64,000 nt of DNA from Anthoceros angustus (lineage: Eukaryota; Streptophyta; Anthocerotopsida; Anthocerotales; Anthocerotaceae): NCBI GenBank assembly GCA_010909165.1, contig MU008153.1, positions 372,001-436,000 on the forward strand. The letters run 5' to 3'. Shown piece by piece: positions 21,678 to 32,036 of this stretch. Each line of letters begins with the position of its first letter. Within the stretch, counting starts at the first letter, position 1. The position numbers and the translations under genes are program-made. Under the pieces are notes generated by a model, which was not told where the DNA came from, did not search any database, and was given only the letters and a program-made list of their open reading frames with translations.

Positions 21678-24600
21678 CTACAAGAACTTGATCTTTTTGT
21701 GACCAGGTTTACTCTGTATGACTCTACGTTGAGTGCCCTGTTCCACAAAGGCCCCACTATTTTCTCCCTTGGAGCGTGTTGCACCATCTCTCAACCGGGG
21801 ATATTTACTACCTTGAGTAGCCCTCTCCGTAGAGGGATAGCTTGCAACATCATGGGCCAGTGTTGAATGCCTACTTCCCCTGTGTGACCCATCCCAATGG
21901 CGCTTGCCATGCTCATTAGACTGTCTACTGCTGCTTCTAATGTGCAACAATAACCTCCCATCATCTTTCCTACTATGACGAGGAGCTTTACCATGCTCTT
22001 CATCCTTCATATGCTCCCCACTGTTTGAGGACCGCTTCCGCTTACGCGGATTTCCATCCCCCGTGGAGCTATTTGGTGCCTTTCCTTTGAATTCTTGCGC
22101 ATAATGAACTTTCCATTCCCGCTTGCTGAGGACACGCCCCAACTGCTTCTCTAGAGCTGCCTTGAGTCTCTTTTTTCGAGACTGTGGTTTCGACAGCTCA
22201 GGTGTTCCATGACTCCCACCTCCTAGTGGCACAGAGAGTAGTTCATCATTCCCACCATCAAGGTTTGATGACTTATTTTGCTTGGTCTGCAACTCACTTC
22301 GGCTGGTATTGGAAAATCCATCTTTTCGTCTCCTCTTGCTTGGCCCAGGTGTCTCAGGATCTCTACCATGACCACCCCTTTTGCTCGACCCAGGTGTCTC
22401 AGGATTTTTACCATTACCACCGTGTCCTCGAGGGAAGGACTCCTCATCATCCAGCCAACGGCCTCGCTTTCGACTTCGTGGCTGGAAATCATCACTGTCA
22501 CTGTCCGCCAAAAACTGCCCTGTTCCAGGTGTGTATATTGGCAATGCAACTGCCGGAGATGACACATCGCGAAACCCAAGAGACTTGCGGTTAACCAGCT
22601 TCTTGTCCATTCGGACAATACGTCCCAGAATGCCGACATTGACTGTTGCCTCAGTTGCCTCATCAACATCATCAAGTGTTGTCAGGAGCTGATGTGCAAG
22701 AGCAAAGGCTGACTGCACCTGCACAGCACGAAGGAGCTTCAGTATGCAAGCTACATATCTAAATTTGACCAGACCACTTGAACATCAAGCCAACAGACCT
22801 TTCCTGCTGTTGCAAGACACATACCTTTTGGATGGCAAACGAATTCTTTCCAATGTCGTTCTCTGGAGTCTGGTAAACAAAGAACAGATGTTATTACCAC
22901 AGAATATGCTAAAAGAAAAGAATCAACGACCTATCTGCATAAAACAGCAATAGACTTCAAACAACAGCAATACCTGAGGATCCTCCACAGACAATAAGTA
23001 AGGTCTCTTTAGATCACAAAATCTGTCCAGCCAAAGACATGTTACAAATTTGTTTCATTTGACAACATTCAGACAAACCAGCCCACCTTCCCCCTGTTCT
23101 ACTACCACCTGTGCATGCAGAAACATGAGATTACTTCGTTGCCTTGGTGGTCACAAACCAAAGACTTACCCTCGTAATTTCTTTGAGTAGAAGCTGCCAC
23201 CATTTCTACAAGAGACACCTACTTCTCTAGCGTTTAGAATACGGCCATACAGCTCAAAGAAATCAACCTGCATTGATAAGAACAAGGAGGTTATTCAAAC
23301 CTTCACAAACCTCAGTGAACAGACCAGACTTTTTGTTCATTCGTACCAACAACATGCCGAGATTCTCCTCCACCAAAGGACCCGACATAACTCCGGCTCG
23401 CTTCTGCCAACGACTTGGATGCATCTGTCAGGAAGGGTGAGCTATATCAGCAAAAGCATGAGGACCGTGAAAAAACCATGCGCTTCATTCAAGAGAAAAC
23501 ATACACCTAACATTTGGAGATCTAAACACTGGACATGAAATGTAGAACAAAACACATAGATCAAACCCAAAGTTACCTGCAAATGAGTAAGCAGCATGAC
23601 TAAAAGAGCATATGATCCGATTCCACCAGAGTATACCTGAACAGAACTTAGAACATTCAAATTCATGTGACTTGATAGCAAACCAGAGATTACTGCTACT
23701 ATCAGGTTGTCAAGGACACAACCAGAAGATAACTCAGCAGACCTCATTTAGCTCCCTTTGCTGAAGAAATATCTTCAGCACTAGACAGAGAGGCTTCAGC
23801 GGTGGTAATTGCTCCATGGCTTCCTGTTACAGCAATATATGGTGCAGTGGTTAGAAATCCAGCAGGGCAACTCGAGTAAAACACCATGACTCTGCTCACA
23901 AAGCGCTGCAAGCACACAACTGTGAGAAAATGGGTACCTTTATGAAGTTCGCAGCTTGTGGGCCATTTGCAACGTCAAAGCTTCATCAAAAAGAAAAAAA
24001 AACTGATCAAAATGCTAAACTCTAATTCGAGCCAAAGTTGCAATCACACAATAAACCTGCTATGGTTTTGCAGTCAACCAAACATAGAATAGTGAAGGTC
24101 ACCTTATGTCAAAGTTAATGTTGCTCTGGCTCTCCACAAATTTTACAATAGGTACGCGGGCATTTGCAATAACCTGACCACAGAACAAGCTAGATGTGAC
24201 TATCATCCAGTATCAGCTGGTCACAGAAACGTCAACAACCAAGTGAAGGCAAGATAAGAGGGCTCACACAGCAGACAATCTAAACGGGACAACATGGAAA
24301 CCTAAGCTGCCAACTGCAACCAGGAAGTGAAAAATTTCATATCTATCAACCTGAAGCTTCTTGACCAACGACCTCCTTGACAGGGTCTTTGCAAGAGCCC
24401 TAAGCCCGTCTTTCCGCACTTGACAACCGGACTTGAGAATTACAACCTGCCGGTCACAGCTGTCAGCCACATAAGATGAACCTTGTTTCAAACAGCACAG
24501 CCAAGCACAAGTATACCACGTGCAAGCAAAACCCTACTCACATCTACATCACTTGTCGGAAGATACAGGCCCGTGGCGAATGACCCGAACACATGCACCT

Positions 24601-25498
24601 GGAGTCAAATACACACCGTCTCAGACACACCACGCCACACATGGCTTCCAGTACATCAGCGATCAGCAAGCAGAAATAAGAAACCAACAGAGTACATGGA
24701 GATCTCCACCTCACAGGACGGCCATATAGACTTCACTGCTGCCGAAATACGTTCTACAGCGGTTACGCGCTCCAAGTGCTCCTCCTCCGTAGGAGAAACA
24801 AATTCACAGAACTCCACAATCTCTTCAAACACAATACTTCCCAGTCAGAGGACCTTCCAGCATCCACAAAAGAACCTAACCTGACATCATCCCTCCCATG
24901 CTCCTTCAACCTCAACAACGCAACCATTTTACACACCCTTGTGCAGCTGCAGCAGCGGACTATGCATCCAATTGCCTCTCGCAAGCTTGGCGGCCCACGG
25001 GGGAGGCACACTAGCATCCTTGTTCAACGCCTCGGCCACATACCGCCGCTTGCTGCTGCTCGCCGTCCTGGCCAACGGCTCTGACGCTACCGGCGTCTTC
25101 ACGTCCTCCGGCTCGCCATCACCTAGAGCCAGAAAATCCATCTCCAAAGACCTATCCCCGTCGAAGGAGATGAAAGAATCACCGTCAGCCGCCCTTTCCA
25201 CAGCATTTCTTGTCACCCGGGGAATTGCATGTTGCGGATCTGCTGCCCCAGCTCCCTCTGTTTCTGGCTCCTCTTCGGCCTGAAGGCCGATGAAGCTCTC
25301 ATCGGGCTCTGCAGTCTGCTTTGCTGCGGGAGTCCCGTAGAATTTGAGCAAGGACCGGGGCAGGTTTTCCTCGCCTTCTGTAATAAGTGGAGCCAAAGTG
25401 GTGTACACGAAGGGTCTCGACTGCTCCGCCTCCATCTCTGCTCCTGCAACCACCTTCTTGGCCCTCTTGGACATAGAGGCCCCTTGCACTCGCCCCAT
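21678..25498 (-). CDS. Non-canonical poly(A) polymerase of the TRF4/PAPD5 (TENT4) type, 13 exons
   Basis: Exons: 25498-24937, 24822-24710, 24598-24542, 24446-24351, 24173-24103, 23980-23938, 23823-23743, 23636-23577, 23424-23347, 23267-23170, 23022-22974, 22869-22825 and 22718-21678. All joins keep phase, giving 797 aa. The polymerase-beta nucleotidyltransferase core is intact: GSFATGLYLPTSDVD (230-244) carries the catalytic Asp pair, D298 in NINFDISF is the third, and VYSGGIGSYALLVMLL, NRM-like positions and RPYLLSVEDPQTPENDIG form the PAP-associated domain. In yeast and animals this class works in TRAMP-like complexes, tailing nuclear RNAs for exosome decay or trimming. Plants have a TRF4/5-like member, and this is probably it. 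The N-terminal about 190 residues are acidic and disordered. The C-terminal about 340 residues are Lys/Arg/Ser-rich with likely nuclear localisation signals (SRKRGRW, GPSKRRRK, NPRKRKRSS) and a duplicated PETPGSSKRGG/PETPGPSKRRR unit. There is no obvious defect. Confidence 0.92.
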
Positions 25499-25739
25499 GG
25501 CCTTCGCCTTACCACACCGCTTTCGGAAAACCCGCGTCTACATCATGCATGGAGTCCACACAAAACGAATTTCATCATCAGGAAGTCATTACGTACATTA
25601 ATCTCATCCAATCATCTGCTACTCTGGGAAAGGGAGTCTTAACCATGGAGTAGGCACAAGAGTATTTTTTTTGTCGCGACATGGGCAAGAGTACTTCGAC
25701 ACACCGGGCGCAATAGGATTTGAGACACCCAGCCAAGCT

Positions 25740-25850
25740 TTAGAGGAAGAAGGTAAACTACCATGGTCCGCCTAAGCTACTTGCACAACGGCATCCACTC
25801 CCTCTAGGCACCCCATCTAAGTACACATCTAAGCGCACTATGTTCAACAG
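25740..25850 (+). repeat. Dispersed repeat A, copy 2
   Basis: Blocks 'taccatggtccgcctaagct', 'acttgcac', 'ggcatccactccctctaggc' and 'accccatctaagta' are in the same order as at 8.43 kb and 40.1 kb. Confidence 0.6.
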
Positions 25851-26624
25851 CGGCTATATCCTTGGTCGTATTGGACTCTTTTCGAGTTCAGTACATAGAT
25901 TATTATGGGAAAGTGATTTTTCTTGTACTCACTTTAAGAACATATATAGTACATACTACGAGAGGGTATACCTTGACTTCTTCCTCTTATTCTATCGAGT
26001 TATTTTTCACTTTTGCCAAAATTAGTTTTATTTTGTTTATAAAATTATTAAGGGCATGTAGACCTAGGAAGAAAACTCAACTCCATTTTATCCGCCATTC
26101 CTTCGCTCAAAATGGGCTACAGCTGCACTACTAAACCAGCCTAGAATGCGTGGAAGGTCTAAGCATTTTCTTCAGGAATAAGGTGTCTTACAAGCCTACA
26201 TCACCTTGTTTCCAAAAGAAAAGCTTTGCACATGTGAGACATACACCTTCAGGCATGAGATTGTTAGCATACGGTCACACATACACAATCAGCAGGTGTA
26301 CGCACTTTTTCTTGTTATCACTTGCTAAAAGACTCCACCAGCCAGTTTGTCTCAAATGTGAGGACTTACAAAATGCCGATCTTGCACAACAAATTAGTCT
26401 GGGACCATGGCCTAGGGGTGACCCACTTCCTGCAAGGGCTGTATGTATGCACCATAAAGACCTCCACTATCACCATCCTCCAACTACGAGCGTACCAAGA
26501 CAAAAATCCTAATTACTTCTTTCCAAGACTCCTCTCACACTTTGTGCTCTAGGATTGTTTCCAAGTGATAGGAAGTTAACTTGCAAGCCATTTTTCGTGC
26601 CAAAAATATATATATATTAATATA

Positions 26625-26880
26625 CAACAATGTGGTGAAAAAGATTACAAATGATGAAACTAGAATCCATCAAGTCTGAGTTAGGGGTCTTGGATCGAGA
26701 GTCCTCCTCCTTTCCAGCTTCCAATAAATTTTGAGCCCTACGTATTATCTTCTTTTGAAACCTAAGGAGAGGCTTAAACAAAGTATCAAACCTGAACTGT
26801 ATCTCAATCTCTTTCTGAGTGGGAGTGGACACAAGTCCATTGATATTTCTCAAAGCTTGCAGGTCATTTTGCTCAAACTA
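26625..26880 (-). pseudogene. Unrecognised coding-like fragment next to an F-box fragment
   Basis: The minus strand reads FEQNDLQALRNINGLV, then TPTQKEIEIQFRFDTLFKPL and RFQKKIIRRAQNLLEAGKEE, a helical, charged stretch. A diverged nucleotide copy lies on the plus strand at about 14305-14500 ('tttgagcaaaatgacttgca...'), where it again adjoins an F-box N-terminal fragment, though in the opposite relative orientation. The source gene or transposon is not recognised. Confidence 0.45.
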
Positions 26881-26960
26881 ACAAAAGCTGATGAAACTTG
26901 ATTACGGGAACATCTCCTTCTCTCATCCAAAAGAGGAAGAATACCAAGAGCACCCAAAAT
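26868..26960 (-). pseudogene. F-box gene fragment (N-terminus)
   Basis: The minus strand reads MREGDVPVIKFHQLL, matching the N-terminus (GGSGPAVKLHQLV) of the intact F-box protein. The 'aataccaagagcac' flank is shared with the fragment at 14.29 kb, so coding and leader DNA were copied together. Confidence 0.55.
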
Positions 26961-27420
26961 GAGAGTGGCGTAGCAAAGAGCACACCGGCCGGAGACAAGC
27001 TAATTGACTGCCCACAAACCTGCTATTTTCAGAAGCTCTGAATTGGAACCCAATTTGTGTGTGCACCCAGATCCTCTACTTGCTCTGTTACTCACAGATA
27101 ATAGCGAGCCCGTCCGAGAAACTTTGAAATCCACACAAAAGGAGCCCCCATTTTCTCCAAGCTTGCAAACAAAGCAAACGGCATTCGCTCCTTGGCTTCA
27201 CAAGATGCAAAAAGATGCAGACCCATAGATTGCAACTACGCTAACTACTTGACATGAAAACGAAGCACAAGCTAATGCCATGGCTTCAAGGAAACGGAGC
27301 AGCACCCAGGGGGCAAATGCTAGTGCTGGTGCTGGTGCAAGACTTGTGAAGTCCAAACCGACAGGGGTATAAAATCCGATTTTAGCGGCACAGGGGACCT
27401 TCTAAGGGAAGAGTGCAGCT

Positions 27421-27915
27421 TTGAAGTCGAAACAAGGGAAGGGAGCATTTGGGTTGGTGGATGACAATACCTCAACACTGTTGGACGAGCTAGGGGTTGT
27501 TCCAAACAATACTCTAGAGAACCCTTTTACTACGAGAGAGAAAAATGCCTTCCAGGAAGTATGTGCAGATCTCCCCGAAAAGGGACTACTAGACAAAGAA
27601 TGGTGCATCCATGAAGAAGGCATTGATTCCATTGAGGCAAACTTTGATCCCATTCTTGTCTAATGGGTGAATGGGTACATGGACGTGCTCAAGACATAGA
27701 AGATAGTGGTTTTCTACATTCTTTAGGCTTGGAAGTACGAGGTCCGACCATAGGTGAGAATGAAGCTTTTGATCTGCACCATGAAGGAGAAGTTTTACAT
27801 CAAAGTTCCAATTGTCATCGGATGCTTGTCTTGAGTGCGGACAAGTTGATTCCAAGACGCTACAACACACTAGATCTTCGCATAGGACTTGATGTTGTCA
27901 TTACAATCGAAAAGG
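27421..27915 (+). pseudogene. Transposon-like ORF interrupted by five in-frame stops
   Basis: Positions 27421-27660 are open (GLVDDNTSTLLDELGVVPNN; then EKNAFQEVCADLPEKGLLDK). The same frame stays coding-like beyond the stop at 27661 (WVNGYMDVLKT, then KIVVFYIL, AWKYEVRP, VRMKLLICTMKEKFYIKVPI), broken only by TAA 27661, TAG 27697, TAG 27733, TAG 27760 and TGA 27832. A GTGAGC sits after 27914. The family is not recognised. Confidence 0.5.
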
Positions 27916-27974
27916 TGAGCCTACAGGTATTATGTATTGTTTGTTGCTAGTATTGTGTGTTTTCGTAGAGACTT

Positions 27975-28090
27975 GAAGACCCCCAGTGCGCACACTGCAG
28001 GCCCCTAGCGGACAAGTGTGCACACTTGTGCACACAGTGGGCCTTCATGGCCCTATGCACGCACAAGTGCGTGCACTGCAGGCTTGCAGG
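27975..28090. repeat. Cluster of short palindromes of the type tgtgcgcaca
   Basis: 'acaagtgtgcacacttgt' (about 28012-28029) is a perfect 18-bp palindrome. 'tgcacgcac aa gtgcgtgca' (about 28056-28075) has 9-bp arms with a 2-nt loop, and 'cagtgcgcacactg' (27985) is near-palindromic. 'cactgcaggc' flanks the cluster on both sides as a direct repeat. Confidence 0.65.
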
Positions 28091-28324
28091 TCGCTAATAC
28101 TTTGATTGTATCTTTCTTACAGACGTTCAGGAATGTGTTGACATTTATCCGAAAAGAGATAGTAGTTGGATTGACTATGACGAAGATGGCCGACTAAGCT
28201 GTGGCGAGCCAACCTTTAGTTAACGGGCAGCAAGGTTGCAAACTGCCGTCTTCTTTCTTCAGCCGACGAATTCTGCCATATTCTTTCTCCAGACCTGCTG
28301 ACGATTCGTCGGTAGGTCTAGAGG

Positions 28325-28987
28325 AAGAAATCTCAAAGAAAGACTCGACGGAGTAAGAAACAAAAAGATATCACACTCCAGATGCTAAGGATGGAGAGGC
28401 TGACGCAGATAGTGGAGATCGCGATGAAGAAGGAGCAACCGAAGAAGAAGCGGATGATGAAGCAATGGGTTGAGTGATCGAGAGGATAACAACAACAATG
28501 AGGAGATGAATAGCGAGGGGGCATCCATACGGTCCTCTAATGCCTCTAAAAATCAATTTCTTTTGCCATTTGCAAAAAAATTCTTACGGAGCCTAGAAGG
28601 CATCCAAAATGAATCTATAGCAAAAAGAGCGAGGGCAGATACTATGGAGAAGGCACAAGGAAAGAAAAAAGCCCAGACAAATACCAAGTTGTGGAAATAG
28701 ACGAGGATCTTCAGGAAATTGTTCGCGATTCACCTGTGACGAGGAAAAGGAAAGACGAAGGCATGAAAAGAGGTAAGCCCACTTACCTGGACGATAGTTC
28801 GGCAACGGGGCGAGTGATTACTAAAGCAGTTCTAACAGACAGCGATAGAGTGGAGCGAGTGCAGCTAAACAAGGATCCTCTTAATCAAATTCGGAAGTCA
28901 GCGCATAAGAAGAGATGCATACCTTACACTGACATGGTTGCCATCACCACGCTGAGAAGTGCTTTTTATTTAACTCGTGACGCTTAG
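28325..28987 (+). pseudogene. Broken gene, acidic then basic low-complexity protein, unrecognised
   Basis: Coding-like sequence runs in three frames joined by apparent indels: an acidic stretch (DAKDGEADADSGDRDEEGAT, about 28372-28470), then SDREDNNNNEEMNSEGAS to KSLEGIQNES-like helix and KAQGKKKAQTNTK (28470-28690), then VVEIDEDLQEIVRDSPVTRK to PLNQIRKSAHKKRCIPYTDM (28691-28987, TAG). The indel near 28468 and the frame change at about 28688 suggest a dead gene; a tiny intron is less likely. It resembles DNA-binding accessory proteins of transposons in composition only. Confidence 0.4.
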
Positions 28988-29029
28988 ATCCCGAAGAGTA
29001 GATTAGTCTTGGAGAAAGCATCTTCTCCG

Positions 29030-29214
29030 AGAAATAGTGAGTAGGGTGTGGAGATGACTAAGAAGAAAGCCCCTAGTGAAATAGTGAGTAGGGTGTAGAG
29101 ATGACTAAGAAGAAAGCCCCTAGTGAAATAGTGAGTAGGGTGTGGAGATGACTAAGAAGAAAGCCCCTAGTGAAATAGTGAGTAGGGTGTGGACATGACT
29201 AAGAAGAAAGCCCG
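29030..29214 (+). repeat. 47-bp tandem repeat, about four copies
   Basis: The unit begins 'gaaatagtgagtagggtgtg' and ends 'agaagaaagcccctagt'. Copies are nearly identical (single changes such as 'gtagag' or 'ggacat'). Because 47 is not a multiple of three, this is not a protein repeat. Confidence 0.85.
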
Positions 29215-29224
29215 TATTGATATT

Positions 29225-29640
29225 GTTTACCTTTCCTTTGCTCAAGAATGGCTGTTGTTAAGTATAATATCGGATCAGCCTTGAATAAATGGATGGGTGG
29301 TAAGTCCGACATTTTCGTTAGAACAAGATGCATTACCTTGGCTTCTAAAGAAAGGGCTAGAAGTACCTACTACCCTTTCTAGGGTGATCGGATCAGCAAT
29401 GCAACAACAGCCACAAGAAAGTTGGACAACATTGATGTGGTTTCTTTGCTAGTGATCTATATTCACTCTTCATATATGATGATTACAAGTAACAAGTGCA
29501 TTCCTTTGGGTGTGGTTTAAAATACACCAACAAGCATGAAATTGAAGGATGCATGAGAATTATTAACCTAGCAAACAAGACATGGAAACAACTCCCAAAA
29601 GTTAAGGTACCCGAATTTGAAATGGAATCGCGCTTGTAAA
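29225..29640 (+). pseudogene. F-box gene fragment
   Basis: The plus strand gives LSFAQEWLLLSIISDQP, then INGWVVSPTFSLEQDA, LPWLLKKGLEVPTTLSRVIG and, after a gap with stops, HEIEGCMRIINLANKTWKQL. These match the minus-strand fragment at 12.9-13.3 kb and the intact F-box protein (IVIINMVNRSWRRL). An in-frame TGA replaces Arg before INGW. Confidence 0.65.
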
Positions 29641-29850
29641 GGTAAACACGTAAGCAGACAAAATTGACTAAACAACACTTACATAAGTTTTCAAAATTTA
29701 ATATTACTGAAGTCACTCACTCATTGCCTAACTTTACTTAGCTTACTCATATCATATTTGGCTCATGAACACTATATATTATATGACCTTTGGACTTGGC
29801 ATAATCTAGAGCATAAAAACATATTTTCGATATATATAATATCCATATCA
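29630..29850 (-). repeat. Repeat B, inverted copy
   Basis: This is the reverse complement of the AT-rich module at 8690-9020 (gaagtcactcactcattgcc, then 'tagcttactcatatcatatt', 'actatatat' and 'cctttggacttggcataatc'). As at 9.0 kb, it adjoins an F-box fragment, so the unit copied was probably F-box gene plus flank. Confidence 0.7.
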
Positions 29851-31090
29851 AATACTCAAAGTATAAAATAATTAATAAAAATAATTTTTAATAAAATTAT
29901 ATTTATTCTTTTTAGGACACTATGTGACCGGTGATTCACGCAGCAATTTGTTCCTTTAATTTGTTAAATCTATGAATTATGTTTCCGCTTGGGTTTTATT
30001 TCACCAATAAATTGGATGACATGGACAGGATGCGATTGATTGATTGATTGATAGAAAGTTTGTTACATGTGGTAGGGCTTGCATTGTAGGGTTGAACTAT
30101 TTCTAAATTGTAACAATGTAAAATTTATTTAGATTTATAATTTTATTCTATATTTTTATATTTTACTTCAAATTATTTTTGTGTAACCTTTTAAGTTTAC
30201 TTTTATTATTTTTGCTTGATTTTCCATTTATTGAGTAAAATAAATCAATTAATAATAATCATTTAATAACATAGAGTCCGAATGGGGATTATTTAATGTC
30301 ATCCAAGGCCATTGGCTCATTCCATTTGTGGGAAACCTATAGCTGGACTTCCCAGCGGTGGACTACTTCTTGGGGCGGCCTTGTAAATGTTGCCTAGAGC
30401 CCTAATGGACCAGTTCTGCTGGTTGCTTTTGACTAGTCACCAACTCTAGCAGCCTTCGACTTTGTTGCCATGCCTCCCTCATTAGATGTGCACTGGTTGC
30501 CATTAGATTTGCCTGGTCTTCATAGCATCACGGGAGGGTTAGCAACATTGACAAGATTGTCTAGAACAATATTGGAAAGCACTCGGCGGTATCCTGCAGT
30601 GCTGACAAGGCGCAAGCCTCGTCAGCGCTTGTGGCCATTTTTGAAGTGCGGCAGTCACCGATTGTATGTGTGTCACTCTTGGGCTTTGTTTTAGCTCCAT
30701 AGGCCGGGGTGAGGCTGGTAATATTTGCTTTCCATGAAAGCAAAAAGCTGAAGCGGGGGATGCTACTCTTGGTTTGTTGGAGCAACGGATTTTGCTCCAT
30801 CTATTCCCATGTGTTTGGCGGTTTAGGGTGGAGCCATCAACAACAACAATAAATGCGACATACATACATGCATATGGTGACCGTCGCATCAGTACATAGG
30901 TAGCAGCTGTTGTTCCCCTGTAGCACATTAACCCCTAAGGGTCGAACCTCCTCAAATTGGGTAGTTGTCTGTACGTTTTAGGCTCTTTGACTTTTTCCGC
31001 ATTGATTTTTTTACTTCAGACCTGTGAACATATGTGCTTGACAATGTGGGGAGCATGTAGATTTTTAGAGTAGAAAAAAAGAGACACCAT
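29851..31090. other. AT-rich non-coding stretch
   Basis: It includes a 'tgattgattgattgat' microsatellite at about 30034. Positions 30300-30950 are more GC-rich, with short overlapping ORFs on both strands (30470-30694 plus, 30539-30928 minus) that I cannot assign to any family. Confidence 0.4.
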
Positions 31091-31094
31091 TTCC

Positions 31095-32036
31095 ATGCCT
31101 GATGGTGAGCTTAAAAGGGAGATTCCTGGGAGATGGCATAGAACAAGGCCCGGGTACATGCCAAAGGAAGGCCTGCCGTCACAACGGCCCCAATTCTTGA
31201 GCCGTTCTAGACCGTGGTCCGTGAGGCCTCGACAACAGCAAATGACGAACGGGCAACATCCGGGCGCCTATTGGAAGGCTGGAACCTAGATCTGACACCT
31301 AGTTTGGAAGGCTACAAGAAGATTATTCTCGATCTTATTCATGCACAGAGGGAAGAAATGCACAGTTATATTGCCAAAAAGTTGCGGGGTTTGGATTATC
31401 AGGTTGGAAGACTCTCGGAAAAGTTGGGGTAGTAAGGATTACAAAATGAAGTTTTTTCACGGACCATAGAGGAGAAAGCTATAAATTTGGAAAATCAGTT
31501 TACTTCAACGAAACAAGTTTTACCTAGATATTTGGAGAAGCTTACTGGTAAAAACCTCATAGGGATTAATGATCCCCCTGCTCCTTCTTGTCCTGGTGGT
31601 AACACAATATCGGAAGTTGTTTCCGAGACGGCAGACCGTGCTCGCTGTGCTTTGAACTTGAGAATTTCTGGTCTTGGTAATGATATTGTTGCACCACTTG
31701 TGGCTGCAAAGGAGTTTCTCCATAGTCTAGAGGTCGATGTGCTCGTTCCTCGAGCCTTCTGGCTTGGAAAAGATCCCGGTAGGGAGAGCATATTGATTAT
31801 GACTTCATTCTATGGATGATCGCCTCTAGGTTACGAAGGCTAGGTCTATGTTACGGACAACTCAATTATATATCAATGAGGATCTTACACCATTGCAACG
31901 GAAGATTAAGAAGGAGAAGTTACCCGCTTTCAGAGCAGCTCGTGCTGCAGGTCAAGTGCCTTTCTTTTGTGGGGATGAATTGGTGGTATTTGGCCCTCGT
32001 TCACAAAATTTCATTGACACTGTTGATTGATTAAAG
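31095..32036 (+). mobile_element. LINE ORF1-like (nucleic-acid-binding) remnant
   Basis: Three ORFs in different frames line up as one broken protein: 31214-31432 (a coiled-coil-like AQREEMHSYIAKKLRGLDYQ, then VGRLSEKLG), 31487-31819 (RCALNLRISGLGNDIV, then AKEFLHSLEVDVLVPRAFWL) and 31848-32030 (LRTTQLYINEDLTPLQRKIK, then FRAARAAGQVPFFCGDELVV). A coiled coil, an RRM-like fold and then a 'YINEDLTP...ELVVFG' C-terminal domain is the order found in L1-type ORF1 proteins. No RT follows. At least two frameshifts and a TAG (31430) disable it. Confidence 0.5.

Larger units (their letters stand above)
25499..27400. other. Repeat-bearing intergenic region
   Basis: Beyond dispersed repeat A (25740-25850) and the fragments at 26.6-26.96 kb, this stretch is AT-rich and has no convincing gene. 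Short ORFs at 25840-26134 and 26150-26512 have no recognised similarity. Positions 25499-25640 would contain the promoter of the poly(A)-polymerase gene. Confidence 0.45.

Noticed and set aside
24483-25642. Plus-strand ORFs of up to 137 codons over the poly(A)-polymerase gene
   Set aside because: Antisense to verified exons of the 13-exon gene.
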